Source of the DNA: an uncultured Actinomycetes bacterium
Lineage (GTDB): Bacteria; Actinomycetota; Aquicultoria; CAJVYJ01
Assembly: GCA_913009475.1 (NCBI GenBank)
Contig: CAJVYJ010000064.1
Location: 1 to 9,181 of the forward strand
Direction: 5' to 3'
DNA length: 9,181 bases
Positions 1-6,432 of this stretch are shown piece after piece. How positions within the stretch are numbered: the stretch's first letter is position 1; every line of letters begins with the position of its first letter. The translations under genes were made by a program, and so were the position numbers. A model generated the notes under the pieces. It was not told where the DNA came from. It did not search any database and saw nothing but the letters and a program-made list of their open reading frames with translations.

Positions 1-77
1 TTTTTTTTTTTCAAGCAGAAGACGGCATACGAGATATATCAGTGTGACTGGAGTTCAGACGTGTGCTCTTCCGATCT
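1..77 (+). other. Illumina P7/TruSeq adapter left on the contig end
   Basis: Bases 1-11 are a T run, as found 5' of the P7 sequence on the flow-cell oligo. Bases 12-35 match the 24-base P7 oligo exactly, 36-43 (ATATCAGT) sit where the 8-base index belongs, and 44-77 match the 34-base TruSeq index-adapter end that finishes CTCTTCCGATCT. Translated from 44 this gives MTGVQTCALPIS, a peptide often seen at the N-terminus of contaminated protein predictions. Nothing here belongs to the genome; it is an untrimmed adapter fused to the insert by the assembler. Confidence 0.98.
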
Positions 78-679
78 CTTTAGCGAAAATCAAACAAGGC
101 TCTTTAGGGTATTCTTTTATCGCTACGCGTTATAATGTCGGTGAAATATGTGCGGCAGCGGAGTTGGCGGCAGCCAGTGGCTGTGATTTTTTTGAGCTTA
201 AAACCTTGGTTAACCAAAAGAATAAACAGGTAATAGATTTGCCTGATAGTTCGCAAAAACAACTTTTCCGTCAACTAAACCAATTAAAAAAGTTAAAACT
301 GCCTATAGATTTGGTATTGGCTAACTCCTTGGATTATTTAGTGAAAAAAGAGGTTAATGCATCACAGGCAAATCTATGTTACGCGAAGAAAATGCGGGCT
401 GTCATTACGCCGGACGGGGTTTATCCTTGCGCCAATCTGCGCGGTAATAAAAAATGGTACTTGGGTAATCCGCAAAAAGAAAATCTAGCTTTTATATGGA
501 GGAGAAATAATCTGATGGAGATTAAGCCCGATGAGACTTGCAGGGGTTACTGCGCCCGGCGGGAATTTAATATTTATCTCGAATGCTTGGCGCAGGCCGA
601 TAAAAAAGGCGCCTCTCTGATAAATTATTTAAACTCAACCGGCAACAACGCCAAAGCTGGTGATGAAGATTTTATCTGA
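78..679 (+). CDS. Radical SAM protein with SPASM-like C-terminal domain, 5'-truncated
   Basis: About 200 codons remain of a longer gene; the true start and the radical SAM CX3CX2C cluster motif lie beyond the contig end, and an apparent GTG start at 44 is adapter. The first part reads like late strands of a radical SAM barrel (GCDFFELKTLV). A cysteine-rich C-terminal region follows, from base 377 (LCYAKK, ITPDGVYPCANLRG, ETCRGYCARREFN, LECL), with spacing C-x16-C-x36-C-x3-C-x10-C, which fits a SPASM or twitch auxiliary Fe-S domain. Family members use S-adenosylmethionine radicals to modify peptides or small molecules; the substrate cannot be told from this fragment. It ends inside the start of the aminotransferase gene (20-base overlap), so the two are probably co-translated. 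This recalls known radical SAM/DegT pairs in aminocyclitol and deoxysugar routes (BtrN with BtrR/BtrS, DesII with DesI), an analogy only. Confidence 0.75.
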
Positions 680-1793
680 GCAAATTTTAAATATACCTCC
701 GGTCCGAGTTGTTTTTGATGATGATGATATCGCGGATATTTCAGCACTGATCGGTCGATCTTTAAGAAGTGGTAAATTAACTCAAGGTCCGCTGGTCAAA
801 GAGTTTGAAACCGATTTTTCCACCTGGGTCGGGAATCATGAAACGGTAGCGGTCAATAGTGCCACCAGTGGCCTGGAGATCATCTTAAGGGCTTTAGGCG
901 TAGCCGGTAAAGAAGTGATTGTTCCCGCTAATACCTTCGTCGCTACCGCCGCCGCGGCCTTGCACGCCGGCGCCTCAGTTAAATTCGCTGACATTGAGTT
1001 GGGGACTTACGCGCTTGAGCCGAAATCTTTATTGGAGCGTATTTCAGCCAAGACGACCGCGGTAATCATTGTCCATATTGGCGGTATTATTAGCGATAAT
1101 ATTGGAATTATTCGTGATATATGCCGGCAAAAAAACGTTTTTTTAGTCGAAGACGCAGCTCAGGCCTTAGGGTCATATTATAATAATCAGAGTGCGGGTA
1201 CTTTTGGTGAAGCTGGAGCCTTTTCTTTTTTTCCAACCAAAATCATTACCACCGGCGAAGGTGGAATGATAGTCAGCTCTAATCAGGCGTTGCGCGACCA
1301 AGCGTTGATTCTAAGAAATCACGGCAAGAACAATCACGAGGAGTGTGTTGCTCTCGGGCATAACTGGCGTATGAGTGAGATAAACGCGGCCTTGGGAATA
1401 GTTCACCTAAAAAAATTGGCTACATTTCTCGCGGTAAAAAGAGGTATCGCTAAATTTTACAATTCAGAATTAGCCGCTTTTCCTGGGCTGAGATTGACGG
1501 ATGTCAATTCTTTAAATAACCAGAGTTACTATAAATACATTGCTTTACTTGACCCGGCAATTAAAAAAGACAAGCTTAAATTATATTTAAAACAGAGATA
1601 CAACATCTCTCTTAGCGGTGATGTTTTCCCTAAACCCTGTCCGCACCTAAAAGTTTTTAGAGTCAAAGAGAATTTTCCTCAAGCAGAAGATTTTTGCCGG
1701 CGTCATATCTGTCTACCCATTTATCCGAATATGAGCTTGGAAGAGGCGCGCTTTGTTGTTGAGGCCCTTAAAGACGCTATAATAAACTCTTAA
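660..1793 (+). CDS. DegT/DnrJ/EryC1/StrS family PLP-dependent aminotransferase
   Basis: A full-length (377 aa) fold-type I aminotransferase of the family that aminates keto-sugars for surface glycans or natural products, normally using glutamate as donor. Visible family marks are QGPLVKEFE near residue 42, the substrate/PLP region NSATSGLEIILRALG (66-80), VIVPANTFVATAAA (87-99), VHIGG (138-142), VEDAAQALGS (163-172), the PLP-lysine segment FFPTKIITTGEGGM with Lys194 as the Schiff-base residue, GHNWRMSEINAALG (233-246) and the C-terminal LPIYPNMSLEEA. Translation may start at GTG 660 or at the next codon, ATG 663; neither has a clear Shine-Dalgarno site, which fits coupling to the overlapping upstream radical SAM gene. 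The 3' end overlaps the convergent metalloprotease gene by 17 bases. Family assignment is firm; the sugar substrate is unknown. Confidence 0.93.
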   Translation: MMKILSEQILNIPPVRVVFDDDDIADISALIGRSLRSGKLTQGPLVKEFETDFSTWVGNHETVAVNSATSGLEIILRALGVAGKEVIVPANTFVATAAAALHAGASVKFADIELGTYALEPKSLLERISAKTTAVIIVHIGGIISDNIGIIRDICRQKNVFLVEDAAQALGSYYNNQSAGTFGEAGAFSFFPTKIITTGEGGMIVSSNQALRDQALILRNHGKNNHEECVALGHNWRMSEINAALGIVHLKKLATFLAVKRGIAKFYNSELAAFPGLRLTDVNSLNNQSYYKYIALLDPAIKKDKLKLYLKQRYNISLSGDVFPKPCPHLKVFRVKENFPQAEDFCRRHICLPIYPNMSLEEARFVVEALKDAIINS

Positions 1794-2310
1794 TCTTGAT
1801 TGATCGGTTACATGACTCACAATATGAATCCGATTTTATATCGGTATCGGTGACGCTGTTGGAAAAAAACATGACACATTTATTATTATGACAATGGTTA
1901 AGGCCGAGTACATGACCAAGCTCATGAATAGCTTCTTTGCGGATTCTTTCTTCTAAAAGTTGCTTGTTGGAAATCAGGCCGTAAAATCCCGGCTGTAACC
2001 GGGCAATGGAGATTAAAGCTACTTTTCCGGATATCTCAGCTTCACCAAAGACAAAGGTTAATTTCGGTACAAACAAGTCAACTGAGGTAACGCCTAAAAC
2101 CAAGTCGCCGTCGCTTGATTCGCTTTTTAGGCGCTTTAATATCATCGAGGATGAATATTGTTGACGTTTTATATCGTAAGCGTAGGATGGCTCCGGCTCC
2201 GGCATCTCGACAATAACCGCCTTTTTAAAATTATGCTTAAGGCTTTGTGCCAAGCTATTTAATATATTAAACTCAATATCACCTATCGGCACAACCAGCA
2301 AACGGCTCAC
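1777..2310 (-). CDS. Archaemetzincin-type zinc metalloprotease
   Basis: A 177-residue protein carrying the full archaemetzincin signature. His129-Glu130, His133 and His139 form the metzincin HExxHxxGxxH zinc site (HELGHVLGLNH), followed by Cys140, Cys145, the Met-turn residue Met147, and Cys164-x2-Cys167, which in this family bind a second zinc ion. The family, known as AmzA in archaea and AMZ1/2 in vertebrates, also occurs patchily in bacteria; its physiological substrates are poorly known. There is no signal peptide (MSRLLVVPIGDIEF), so it is likely cytoplasmic. The GTG start at 2310 is supported by AAAGGGTGG (2318-2326) seven bases upstream. The gene converges on and overlaps the aminotransferase gene by 17 bases. 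No active-site residue is missing, so it should be a working enzyme. Confidence 0.9.
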   Translation of the reverse strand: MSRLLVVPIGDIEFNILNSLAQSLKHNFKKAVIVEMPEPEPSYAYDIKRQQYSSSMILKRLKSESSDGDLVLGVTSVDLFVPKLTFVFGEAEISGKVALISIARLQPGFYGLISNKQLLEERIRKEAIHELGHVLGLNHCHNNKCVMFFSNSVTDTDIKSDSYCESCNRSIKIKSLL

Positions 2311-2346
2311 TATATAACCACCCTTTGGTATTTTTCTATAATAAAG

Positions 2347-2352
2347 ATTATA
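2347..2352 (-). promoter_or_regulatory. Possible -10 box for the archaemetzincin gene
   Basis: The minus strand reads TATAAT here, about 37 bases upstream of the GTG start at 2310. No good -35 hexamer lies 16-18 bases further up, so only the -10 is proposed. Confidence 0.3.
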
Positions 2353-2422
2353 TCTTCTTAACGCTTTTTTCCCTAAATATGATTAATTTAAAATAGGTGC
2401 CCTTTTGTCAGGAAATCCGGAG

Positions 2423-2468
2423 GGGGGTCAGGTCTTGCATTTTCGCAAAAGGGGCCAGGTCTTCAATC
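2423..2468 (+). repeat. Interspersed repeat, copy 1 (two ~27-bp units)
   Basis: Two head-to-tail units share the core GGGGYCAGRTCTT, with the GGGG starting at 2424 and at 2451. The first unit continues TGCATTTTCGCAAAA, the second CAATC. By eye the stretch matches the reverse complement of 4559-4605 at 44 positions, with two mismatches and one missing A. It lies in the intergenic region between the archaemetzincin gene and trxB, upstream of the proposed trxB promoter. It resembles the short intergenic repeats tied in other bacteria to REP-associated Y1 transposases; no transposase is in this window. Confidence 0.85.
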
Positions 2469-2509
2469 ATCATTTTTGGGTAAATATTAAGCATAAACTT
2501 AAAAAGTTG

Positions 2510-2538
2510 TTGCCGACTGCTTAGGTGTCGGTTAAAAT
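2510..2538 (+). promoter_or_regulatory. Predicted sigma70-type promoter of trxB
   Basis: TTGCCG (2510-2515) and TAAAAT (2533-2538) are separated by 17 bases, giving a start of transcription near 2545 and a leader of about 60 bases before the trxB ATG at 2607. The fit to consensus is fair; no operator palindrome is evident beside it. Confidence 0.5.
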
Positions 2539-2606
2539 GAAACGATATTTGGAGTTCCGGACAAAAAGTGTTATCGGCCGGTCAAAGAAGAGAACACGGA
2601 GTAAAA

Positions 2607-3515
2607 ATGAAAGATCTTATCATTGTCGGCGCCGGTCCGGCCGGCTTTACCGCCGCCATCTATGGCTTACGCGCTAAGCTGGACCTGTTCATGTTGGAAA
2701 AAACCGGTCCCGGGGGTCAAATCGCCTTATCAGACGTCATCGAAAACTATCCGGGTTATTCCAGCATCAGCGGCTTGGAATTGATGCAAAAATTTGAGGA
2801 ACATGCTAAAAAATTTGGTTTGGAAATTCAAAGCTCGGAAGTGACCGGGGTTGAAGACCGGGGCGACTATAAGCTGGTTAAAACCACCAGCGGAGATATT
2901 GAGACGAAAGCGGTAATCATCTGCTCCGGCGCTAAGCCGCGTAAACTGGATGTACCGGGTGAGAAAGAGTTTACCGGGCGCGGCGTCTCCTACTGCGCTA
3001 CCTGTGACGGGTTTTTCTTCAAGGGTAAAGATGTAGTCACTGTCGGCGGCGGCGACACCGCTGTTAAAGAGTCGTTATTTTTAACCAAGATGGTCAACAA
3101 AGTTTTCTTGGTACATCGTCGTGACGCGTTGCGGGCGGAAAAAATAATTCAGGAAAAAGCTCTGACGAGCCCTAAGATAAACATCCAATGGGATGCCGTT
3201 GTAACCGAGATAAAAGGCAATACGAAAGTCGAAGGCGTCGCCATCAAGAATGTTAAAACCGGCGCCGAGGAAGTGCTGCCGGTTCAAGGGATTTTTATTT
3301 TTGTCGGCATAGTACCTAACACAGGATTTCTTAACCTGGTCGATAAAGATGAAGCCGGTTTTGTTAAAGTAAATAAGAAGATGGAAACTAACATCCCCGG
3401 CATTTTTGCCGCCGGTGATTGTCGTGATACTCCCCTTAGGCAAGTAGTGACAGCTGTTGGTGATGCAGCTATCGCCGTTACTTCCGCGGAAACATATATT
3501 GAGAGACTGAAATAG
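2607..3515 (+). CDS. trxB: Thioredoxin reductase (NADPH, FAD)
   Basis: A 302-residue low-molecular-weight thioredoxin reductase, which passes electrons from NADPH through FAD to thioredoxin in the cytoplasm. The N-terminal FAD-binding motif is GAGPAGFTAA (8-17); the redox-active dithiol is Cys130/Cys133 in CATCDG; the NADPH domain has GGGDTA (147-152) and HRR at 170-172, the arginines that favour NADPH; the second FAD motif is GIFAAGDC (265-272). An in-frame start at 2568 would add 13 residues that are not part of the family; ATG 2607 is preferred because GGAG (2598-2601) lies five bases upstream and the FAD motif then begins at the usual place. It has its own predicted promoter and ends three bases before a convergent small gene. 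Its likely client pathway includes the ribonucleotide reductase encoded downstream, which needs dithiol recycling; that link is inferred. Confidence 0.95.
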   Translation: MKDLIIVGAGPAGFTAAIYGLRAKLDLFMLEKTGPGGQIALSDVIENYPGYSSISGLELMQKFEEHAKKFGLEIQSSEVTGVEDRGDYKLVKTTSGDIETKAVIICSGAKPRKLDVPGEKEFTGRGVSYCATCDGFFFKGKDVVTVGGGDTAVKESLFLTKMVNKVFLVHRRDALRAEKIIQEKALTSPKINIQWDAVVTEIKGNTKVEGVAIKNVKTGAEEVLPVQGIFIFVGIVPNTGFLNLVDKDEAGFVKVNKKMETNIPGIFAAGDCRDTPLRQVVTAVGDAAIAVTSAETYIERLK

Positions 3516-3518
3516 GAG

Positions 3519-3803
3519 CTATACTTGAATAACTATCTCTTCCGGCTCATGACCCTCTTCAACTACGTCATCATCGTTCAAACTAACGCGTCCGGGTTTT
3601 TTAAATGATGATATTTTCGGATACTCAAACATTCTCTTTAGCTCCGGTGATAATCTGTCGGTAATCTCCTCTTCGATATTCTCTGAGAGTAGCGCTTCCT
3701 TTAAAGCCATAAATACCGCTCGGCTTGATTTTTCCGCCGCGGAGATTGATCTTATTTCACTTAGCTCGCGTACCCGATTTAAAAATTCCATCTTTGTTTT
3801 CAC
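3519..3803 (-). CDS. Small DUF2267-like protein
   Basis: A 94-residue protein whose N-terminal 55 residues resemble DUF2267, a helical domain of unknown function: EFLNRVRELS, SISAAEKSSRAVFMALKEALL, then LSPELKRMFEY where the family has LPxELR. The C-terminal third is acidic and low in hydrophobics (LNDDDVVEEGHEPEE), so probably disordered, and the protein is shorter than typical members. An upstream TTG at 3818 is open but contains the ribosome site; GTG 3803 is chosen because GGAGG (3812-3816) lies eight bases upstream. ATG 3791 is possible but badly spaced. No signal peptide or membrane segment. It is convergent with trxB, only three bases apart, so it is a separate transcription unit. Function unknown; the family call rests on pattern only. 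Confidence 0.6.
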   Translation of the reverse strand: MKTKMEFLNRVRELSEIRSISAAEKSSRAVFMALKEALLSENIEEEITDRLSPELKRMFEYPKISSFKKPGRVSLNDDDVVEEGHEPEEIVIQV

Positions 3804-3839
3804 TTTAATCGCCTCCAATTATTTTTTGCTCTTATAATA

Positions 3840-3867
3840 TTTATACCTCGTAAATAAATGTGTCTAA
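3840..3867 (-). promoter_or_regulatory. Possible promoter of the DUF2267-like gene
   Basis: On the minus strand TTAGAC (3862-3867) and TATAAA (3840-3845) are 16 bases apart, about 37 bases upstream of the GTG start at 3803. The match to consensus is moderate. Confidence 0.35.
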
Positions 3868-3939
3868 CATCAAAGAGAGTCGCAATTAGGGGAGAGTCAA
3901 GAGGAACTTTACAAAGCTTAGTAAGCTGTCGCGTAAAGG

Positions 3940-4227
3940 TTGAAGGTAGAAAAGTATAGGGGTGTGATTAACGCCGGTCATGTGGGTTTCGGGCCGGCTA
4001 AGTTAGGATACGCAGACAAGGGCCAACCGGAAGTTTTACGCCGGCTGTTGGAGGAGCGAGTAGCCGAAGGCTATGATGCGATTACTTTGGAAATCGAGCG
4101 AAAAACCGACAAAAATGATGCCGCTGTGCTGGCGGAGTTTAAAAGAGCTCATCCCAATATTTTTATATCCGCTTGGCTATTGGGGTTGAAGAATAGGCAC
4201 CGCTATAGGTTGCTAAAAAAAGCATAG
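3940..4227 (+). CDS. Hypothetical protein, first part of a possibly frame-broken gene
   Basis: An unrecognised ORF of 95 codons. It alternates hydrophobic strands and helices (GVINAGHVGFG; PEVLRRLLEERVAEGYDAITLEI; IFISAWLLGL), a pattern like beta/alpha-barrel enzymes, but no catalytic motif is certain. The TTG start at 3940 is the first available after an in-frame stop at 3934; AAAGG directly abuts it, so spacing is poor, and GTG 3964 is an alternative. The ORF ends just after a run of seven A (4215-4221) in the codons CTA AAA AAA GCA TAG. One extra A, or a ribosomal -1 slip, continues it smoothly into the ORF at 4236 and makes a 186-residue product. I consider the two ORFs parts of one gene; whether the break is real, programmed or an assembly error is open. 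Confidence 0.5.
   Translation: MKVEKYRGVINAGHVGFGPAKLGYADKGQPEVLRRLLEERVAEGYDAITLEIERKTDKNDAAVLAEFKRAHPNIFISAWLLGLKNRHRYRLLKKA
4215..4221 (+). other. A AAA AAA heptamer in -1 frameshift phase
   Basis: Seven A lie in the exact zero-frame phase (CTA AAA AAA) required for tandem -1 slippage, four codons before the stop. A -1 shift here reads AGC ATA GAC CTA TTT ATG straight into the next ORF. No strong stimulatory hairpin downstream and no well-placed Shine-Dalgarno-like stimulator upstream is apparent, so a homopolymer indel is at least as likely as programmed shifting. Confidence 0.5.
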
Positions 4228-4235
4228 ACCTATTT

Positions 4236-4499
4236 ATGTATGAAGTTTATATAGAATATGGACATCCTTTTATCCGTTTCGATCAATATGCGAAAATGGC
4301 TAAGACGGAAGGCATTCTTAATAAGTCGATATTCGCCATCAGTATTGTTACAGTTGACAACATCAGTACGGAAAATCAGCTGCGTTATATTCGCGAGCTA
4401 GCGCCGTCGATGCCCGGCAAATATAAGGTTTTCGCTCGTTTAACACCTAAACCGTTGCTTAATTATAGGCAGACCCACACGACTATTAAGGTTAAATAA
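4236..4499 (+). CDS. Hypothetical protein, second part of the possibly frame-broken gene
   Basis: An unrecognised ORF of 87 codons. It continues the strand/helix pattern of its upstream neighbour (MYEVYIEYGHPFIRFDQYAKMA; SIFAISIVTV; ENQLRYIRELAPSMPG), which again suggests part of a beta/alpha barrel. The last 25 residues (KVFARLTPKPLLNYRQ and on) are basic and do not look like the end of such a fold, so the gene may also be disrupted or replaced at its 3' end. ATG 4236 has no Shine-Dalgarno site. The frame is open upstream only to 4209, past the A7 run, which supports reading by frameshift rather than independent initiation. The TAA stop at 4497-4499 already lies in the left edge of the 31-bp inverted repeat. 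Confidence 0.45.
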   Translation: MYEVYIEYGHPFIRFDQYAKMAKTEGILNKSIFAISIVTVDNISTENQLRYIRELAPSMPGKYKVFARLTPKPLLNYRQTHTTIKVK

Positions 4500-4580
4500 A
4501 AGGGGTCAGATCTTCAATCTTGACAATTGGCTGTTCGTTAACCAAGAATAATTGTCAAGATTGAAGATCTGACCCCTTTT
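4498..4580. terminator. Perfect 31-bp inverted repeat, likely bidirectional terminator
   Basis: Arms 4498-4528 and 4550-4580 are exact reverse complements over 31 bases, around a 21-base loop. Each arm carries the repeat core GGGGTCAGATCTT. Both strands end the stem with CCCCTTTT, with further T residues after it (TTTTT at 4577-4581 on plus; TTTTATTT on minus), so the hairpin could stop transcription from both the plus-strand ORF ending at 4499 and nrdJ ending at 4608. Its perfection and its ties to copies elsewhere suggest it arose as a mobile repeat that now sits between convergent genes. Confidence 0.75.
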
Positions 4581-4605
4581 TGCGAAAATGCAAGACCTGA
4601 CCCCC
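4559..4605 (-). repeat. Interspersed repeat, copy 2 (two ~28-bp units, inverted)
   Basis: On the minus strand two core units start at 4604 (GGGGTCAGGTCTTGCATTTT) and 4576 (GGGGTCAGATCTTCAATC), the same order as in copy 1 at 2423-2468 but in the opposite direction. The inner unit doubles as the right arm of the 31-bp inverted repeat. The block ends two bases before the nrdJ stop codon. Confidence 0.85.
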
Positions 4606-4607
4606 GC

Positions 4608-6407
4608 TTAGAATGGGCACTCACCCGCCAAACAACCACCGGAGAATTCAGCGTCAGCCGTAATTCTTCTTTCACCGCTTGGACCGGGCGTGATATTTAA
4701 CACCTGATTTTTTTTGCTGCCGTACCGGTAAACAGTAATGCCTTTACATTTTAATCTGTAAGCTAGTAAAAATATCTCTTTTACATCATTGACTGTGGCC
4801 GAAGCCGGTAGATTAACTGTTTTGGAAACAGCGTTGTCCACGTATTTTTGAAAAGCCGCCTGCATTTTCACATGCCACTTAGGCTCAATATCAAAAGCTG
4901 TTACGTATAGCCGACGCACAGGCGTTGGTATTTCTGCAATCTCCCTTATAGAACCGCTGATTGCGATCTCGCGCATAAGTTTATCGCTATAAAATCCGTT
5001 CTCTCTAGCGGTTTGCGCGAATAATGAGTTAACTTCAGGCAAATGAGTGCCGTCCATAACATCGCGGCTATAGGAGATAGCGAAGAGTGGCTCAATACCA
5101 CTGGAAGTAGAGGCAATGATGCTAATAGTTCCCGTTGGCGCTACTGTCGTTAAGGTAGCGTTACGCATTATTCTATATCCTTTTTGCTCCCAGCGACTGC
5201 CGGGGAAATTAGGAAATGGGCCACGTTCTCCGGCTAATTTCTTAGATTCAGCAATGGCTGCATTGGAGATAAAGCGCATGACTTGTTCCCCCATTTCCAG
5301 CGCCTGATCGGAATCATAAGGAATGCCGAGTAAAATCAGAAATTCCGCGAACCCCATTACGCCTAAACCGATTTTGCGATTAGCTTTAGTCGATTTAGCT
5401 ATCTCCGGCAGCGGAAATTTATTTACATCAATGACATTATTGAGAAAACGCACGGCCAAGCGTGTGGATTTTTCCAACTCTTCCCATTCAACCTCGCCGT
5501 TATTAATGAATTTAACTAAGTTCAGCGAGCCCAAATTGCAGGATTCGTTGGGCAGTAACGGCTGTTCGCCGCAGGGATTAGTGGACTCAATATCACCTAA
5601 ACCAGGTGTGGGGTTGGCTTCATTGATCCTATCGATAAAAACTATGCCAGGGTCACCTTCTTGACAAGCAGCCGCAACCAGCAGCTCAAAGACTTTCCCG
5701 GCGTTGAAACGTTTGACCGCTTTCCCGGTGCGGGGATTGACCAGATCGTATTCTTCACCGGCCAGGGCGCGCTGCATAAAATCATCTGTGAGAGCAACGG
5801 AAATATTAAAATTGGTTAAATAACCATCTTTTTCTTTACTGCTTATGAACTTTAGAATATCAGGATGGTCAACACGTAAGATACCCATGTTAGCACCACG
5901 ACGGCGGCCGCCTTGTTTAATTACTTCAGTAGCCGTATCAAAAATCCGCATGAAAGAGACCGGACCTGAGGCGACACCAGCGGTGGTGCGAACGATATCT
6001 CCCTCCGGTCGTAAGTTGGAGAAGGAGAACCCGGTGCCGCCACCACTCTGATGAATGAGCGCCATATTTTTCAGACTGGAAAATATACTTTCGATTGAGT
6101 CAGCTATCGGCAGTACAAAACAAGCTGAAAGCTGGTTTATATCAGTACCGGCGTTCATCAGTGTTGGTGAATTAGGCAGGAATTTAAGCGTTGCCATTGC
6201 CTGAAAGTAATCAGCCGCTGTTTCTTCGGCGTTTTGGCCGTAAAGAGTTTCAGCGGCGGCGACAGCATGAGCCACTCGCTTTAATAAAGAGCGCGGAGTC
6301 TCTCTTATTTGACCATTTACATCCTTTAAAAGGTAACGGCGCTCTAATATTTGCCGGGCGTTACGGCTGAAACTCAAGCTATATTCATCCGCCATTTTGT
6401 CTGACAT
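4608..6407 (-). CDS. nrdJ: Adenosylcobalamin-dependent (class II) ribonucleotide reductase
   Basis: A 599-residue class II enzyme that reduces ribonucleotides to deoxyribonucleotides using coenzyme B12 to make the thiyl radical. Radical-site residues are visible as Asn277, Cys279 and Glu281 in NPCGEQPLLP; the redox pair is Cys96 (SACFVLP) and Cys290 (ESCNLGSLNL), 11 residues after the radical cysteine as is usual. Phosphate binding is by APTGTISI (423-430). The protein ends GGCLAGECPF, where Cys592 and Cys597 probably form the swinging dithiol re-reduced by thioredoxin. It begins almost directly with the reductase domain and has no N-terminal ATP-cone, so dATP feedback through that domain is absent; many relatives are longer. 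GGAG (6408-6411) directly abuts ATG 6407; the ATG at 6395 is twelve bases from it, so the exact start is unsure. No B12-riboswitch box (GCCACTG) was seen upstream. Confidence 0.95.
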   Translation of the reverse strand: MSDKMADEYSLSFSRNARQILERRYLLKDVNGQIRETPRSLLKRVAHAVAAAETLYGQNAEETAADYFQAMATLKFLPNSPTLMNAGTDINQLSACFVLPIADSIESIFSSLKNMALIHQSGGGTGFSFSNLRPEGDIVRTTAGVASGPVSFMRIFDTATEVIKQGGRRRGANMGILRVDHPDILKFISSKEKDGYLTNFNISVALTDDFMQRALAGEEYDLVNPRTGKAVKRFNAGKVFELLVAAACQEGDPGIVFIDRINEANPTPGLGDIESTNPCGEQPLLPNESCNLGSLNLVKFINNGEVEWEELEKSTRLAVRFLNNVIDVNKFPLPEIAKSTKANRKIGLGVMGFAEFLILLGIPYDSDQALEMGEQVMRFISNAAIAESKKLAGERGPFPNFPGSRWEQKGYRIMRNATLTTVAPTGTISIIASTSSGIEPLFAISYSRDVMDGTHLPEVNSLFAQTARENGFYSDKLMREIAISGSIREIAEIPTPVRRLYVTAFDIEPKWHVKMQAAFQKYVDNAVSKTVNLPASATVNDVKEIFLLAYRLKCKGITVYRYGSKKNQVLNITPGPSGERRITADAEFSGGCLAGECPF

Positions 6408-6432
6408 CTCCGTTTACTTTAAATCATATACT

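Noticed and set aside
44..79. GTG start and N-terminal peptide for the first gene
   Set aside because: The bases are Illumina adapter, so the start is artificial and the gene is a 5'-truncated fragment.
2423..2468. Repeat units considered as a CRISPR array
   Set aside because: The units are directly adjacent with no unique spacers, only two copies per site and no cas genes.
2568..2606. Upstream in-frame start for trxB adding 13 residues
   Set aside because: The extension precedes a well-placed Shine-Dalgarno site for ATG 2607 and is not part of the FAD-binding fold.
3081..3443. 120-codon minus-strand ORF
   Set aside because: It lies wholly inside trxB, whose frame carries all catalytic motifs; the opposite frame is a shadow.
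5116..6051. Plus-strand ORFs of 63, 113 and 68 codons inside nrdJ
   Set aside because: All are antisense to conserved reductase motifs and have no ribosome sites.
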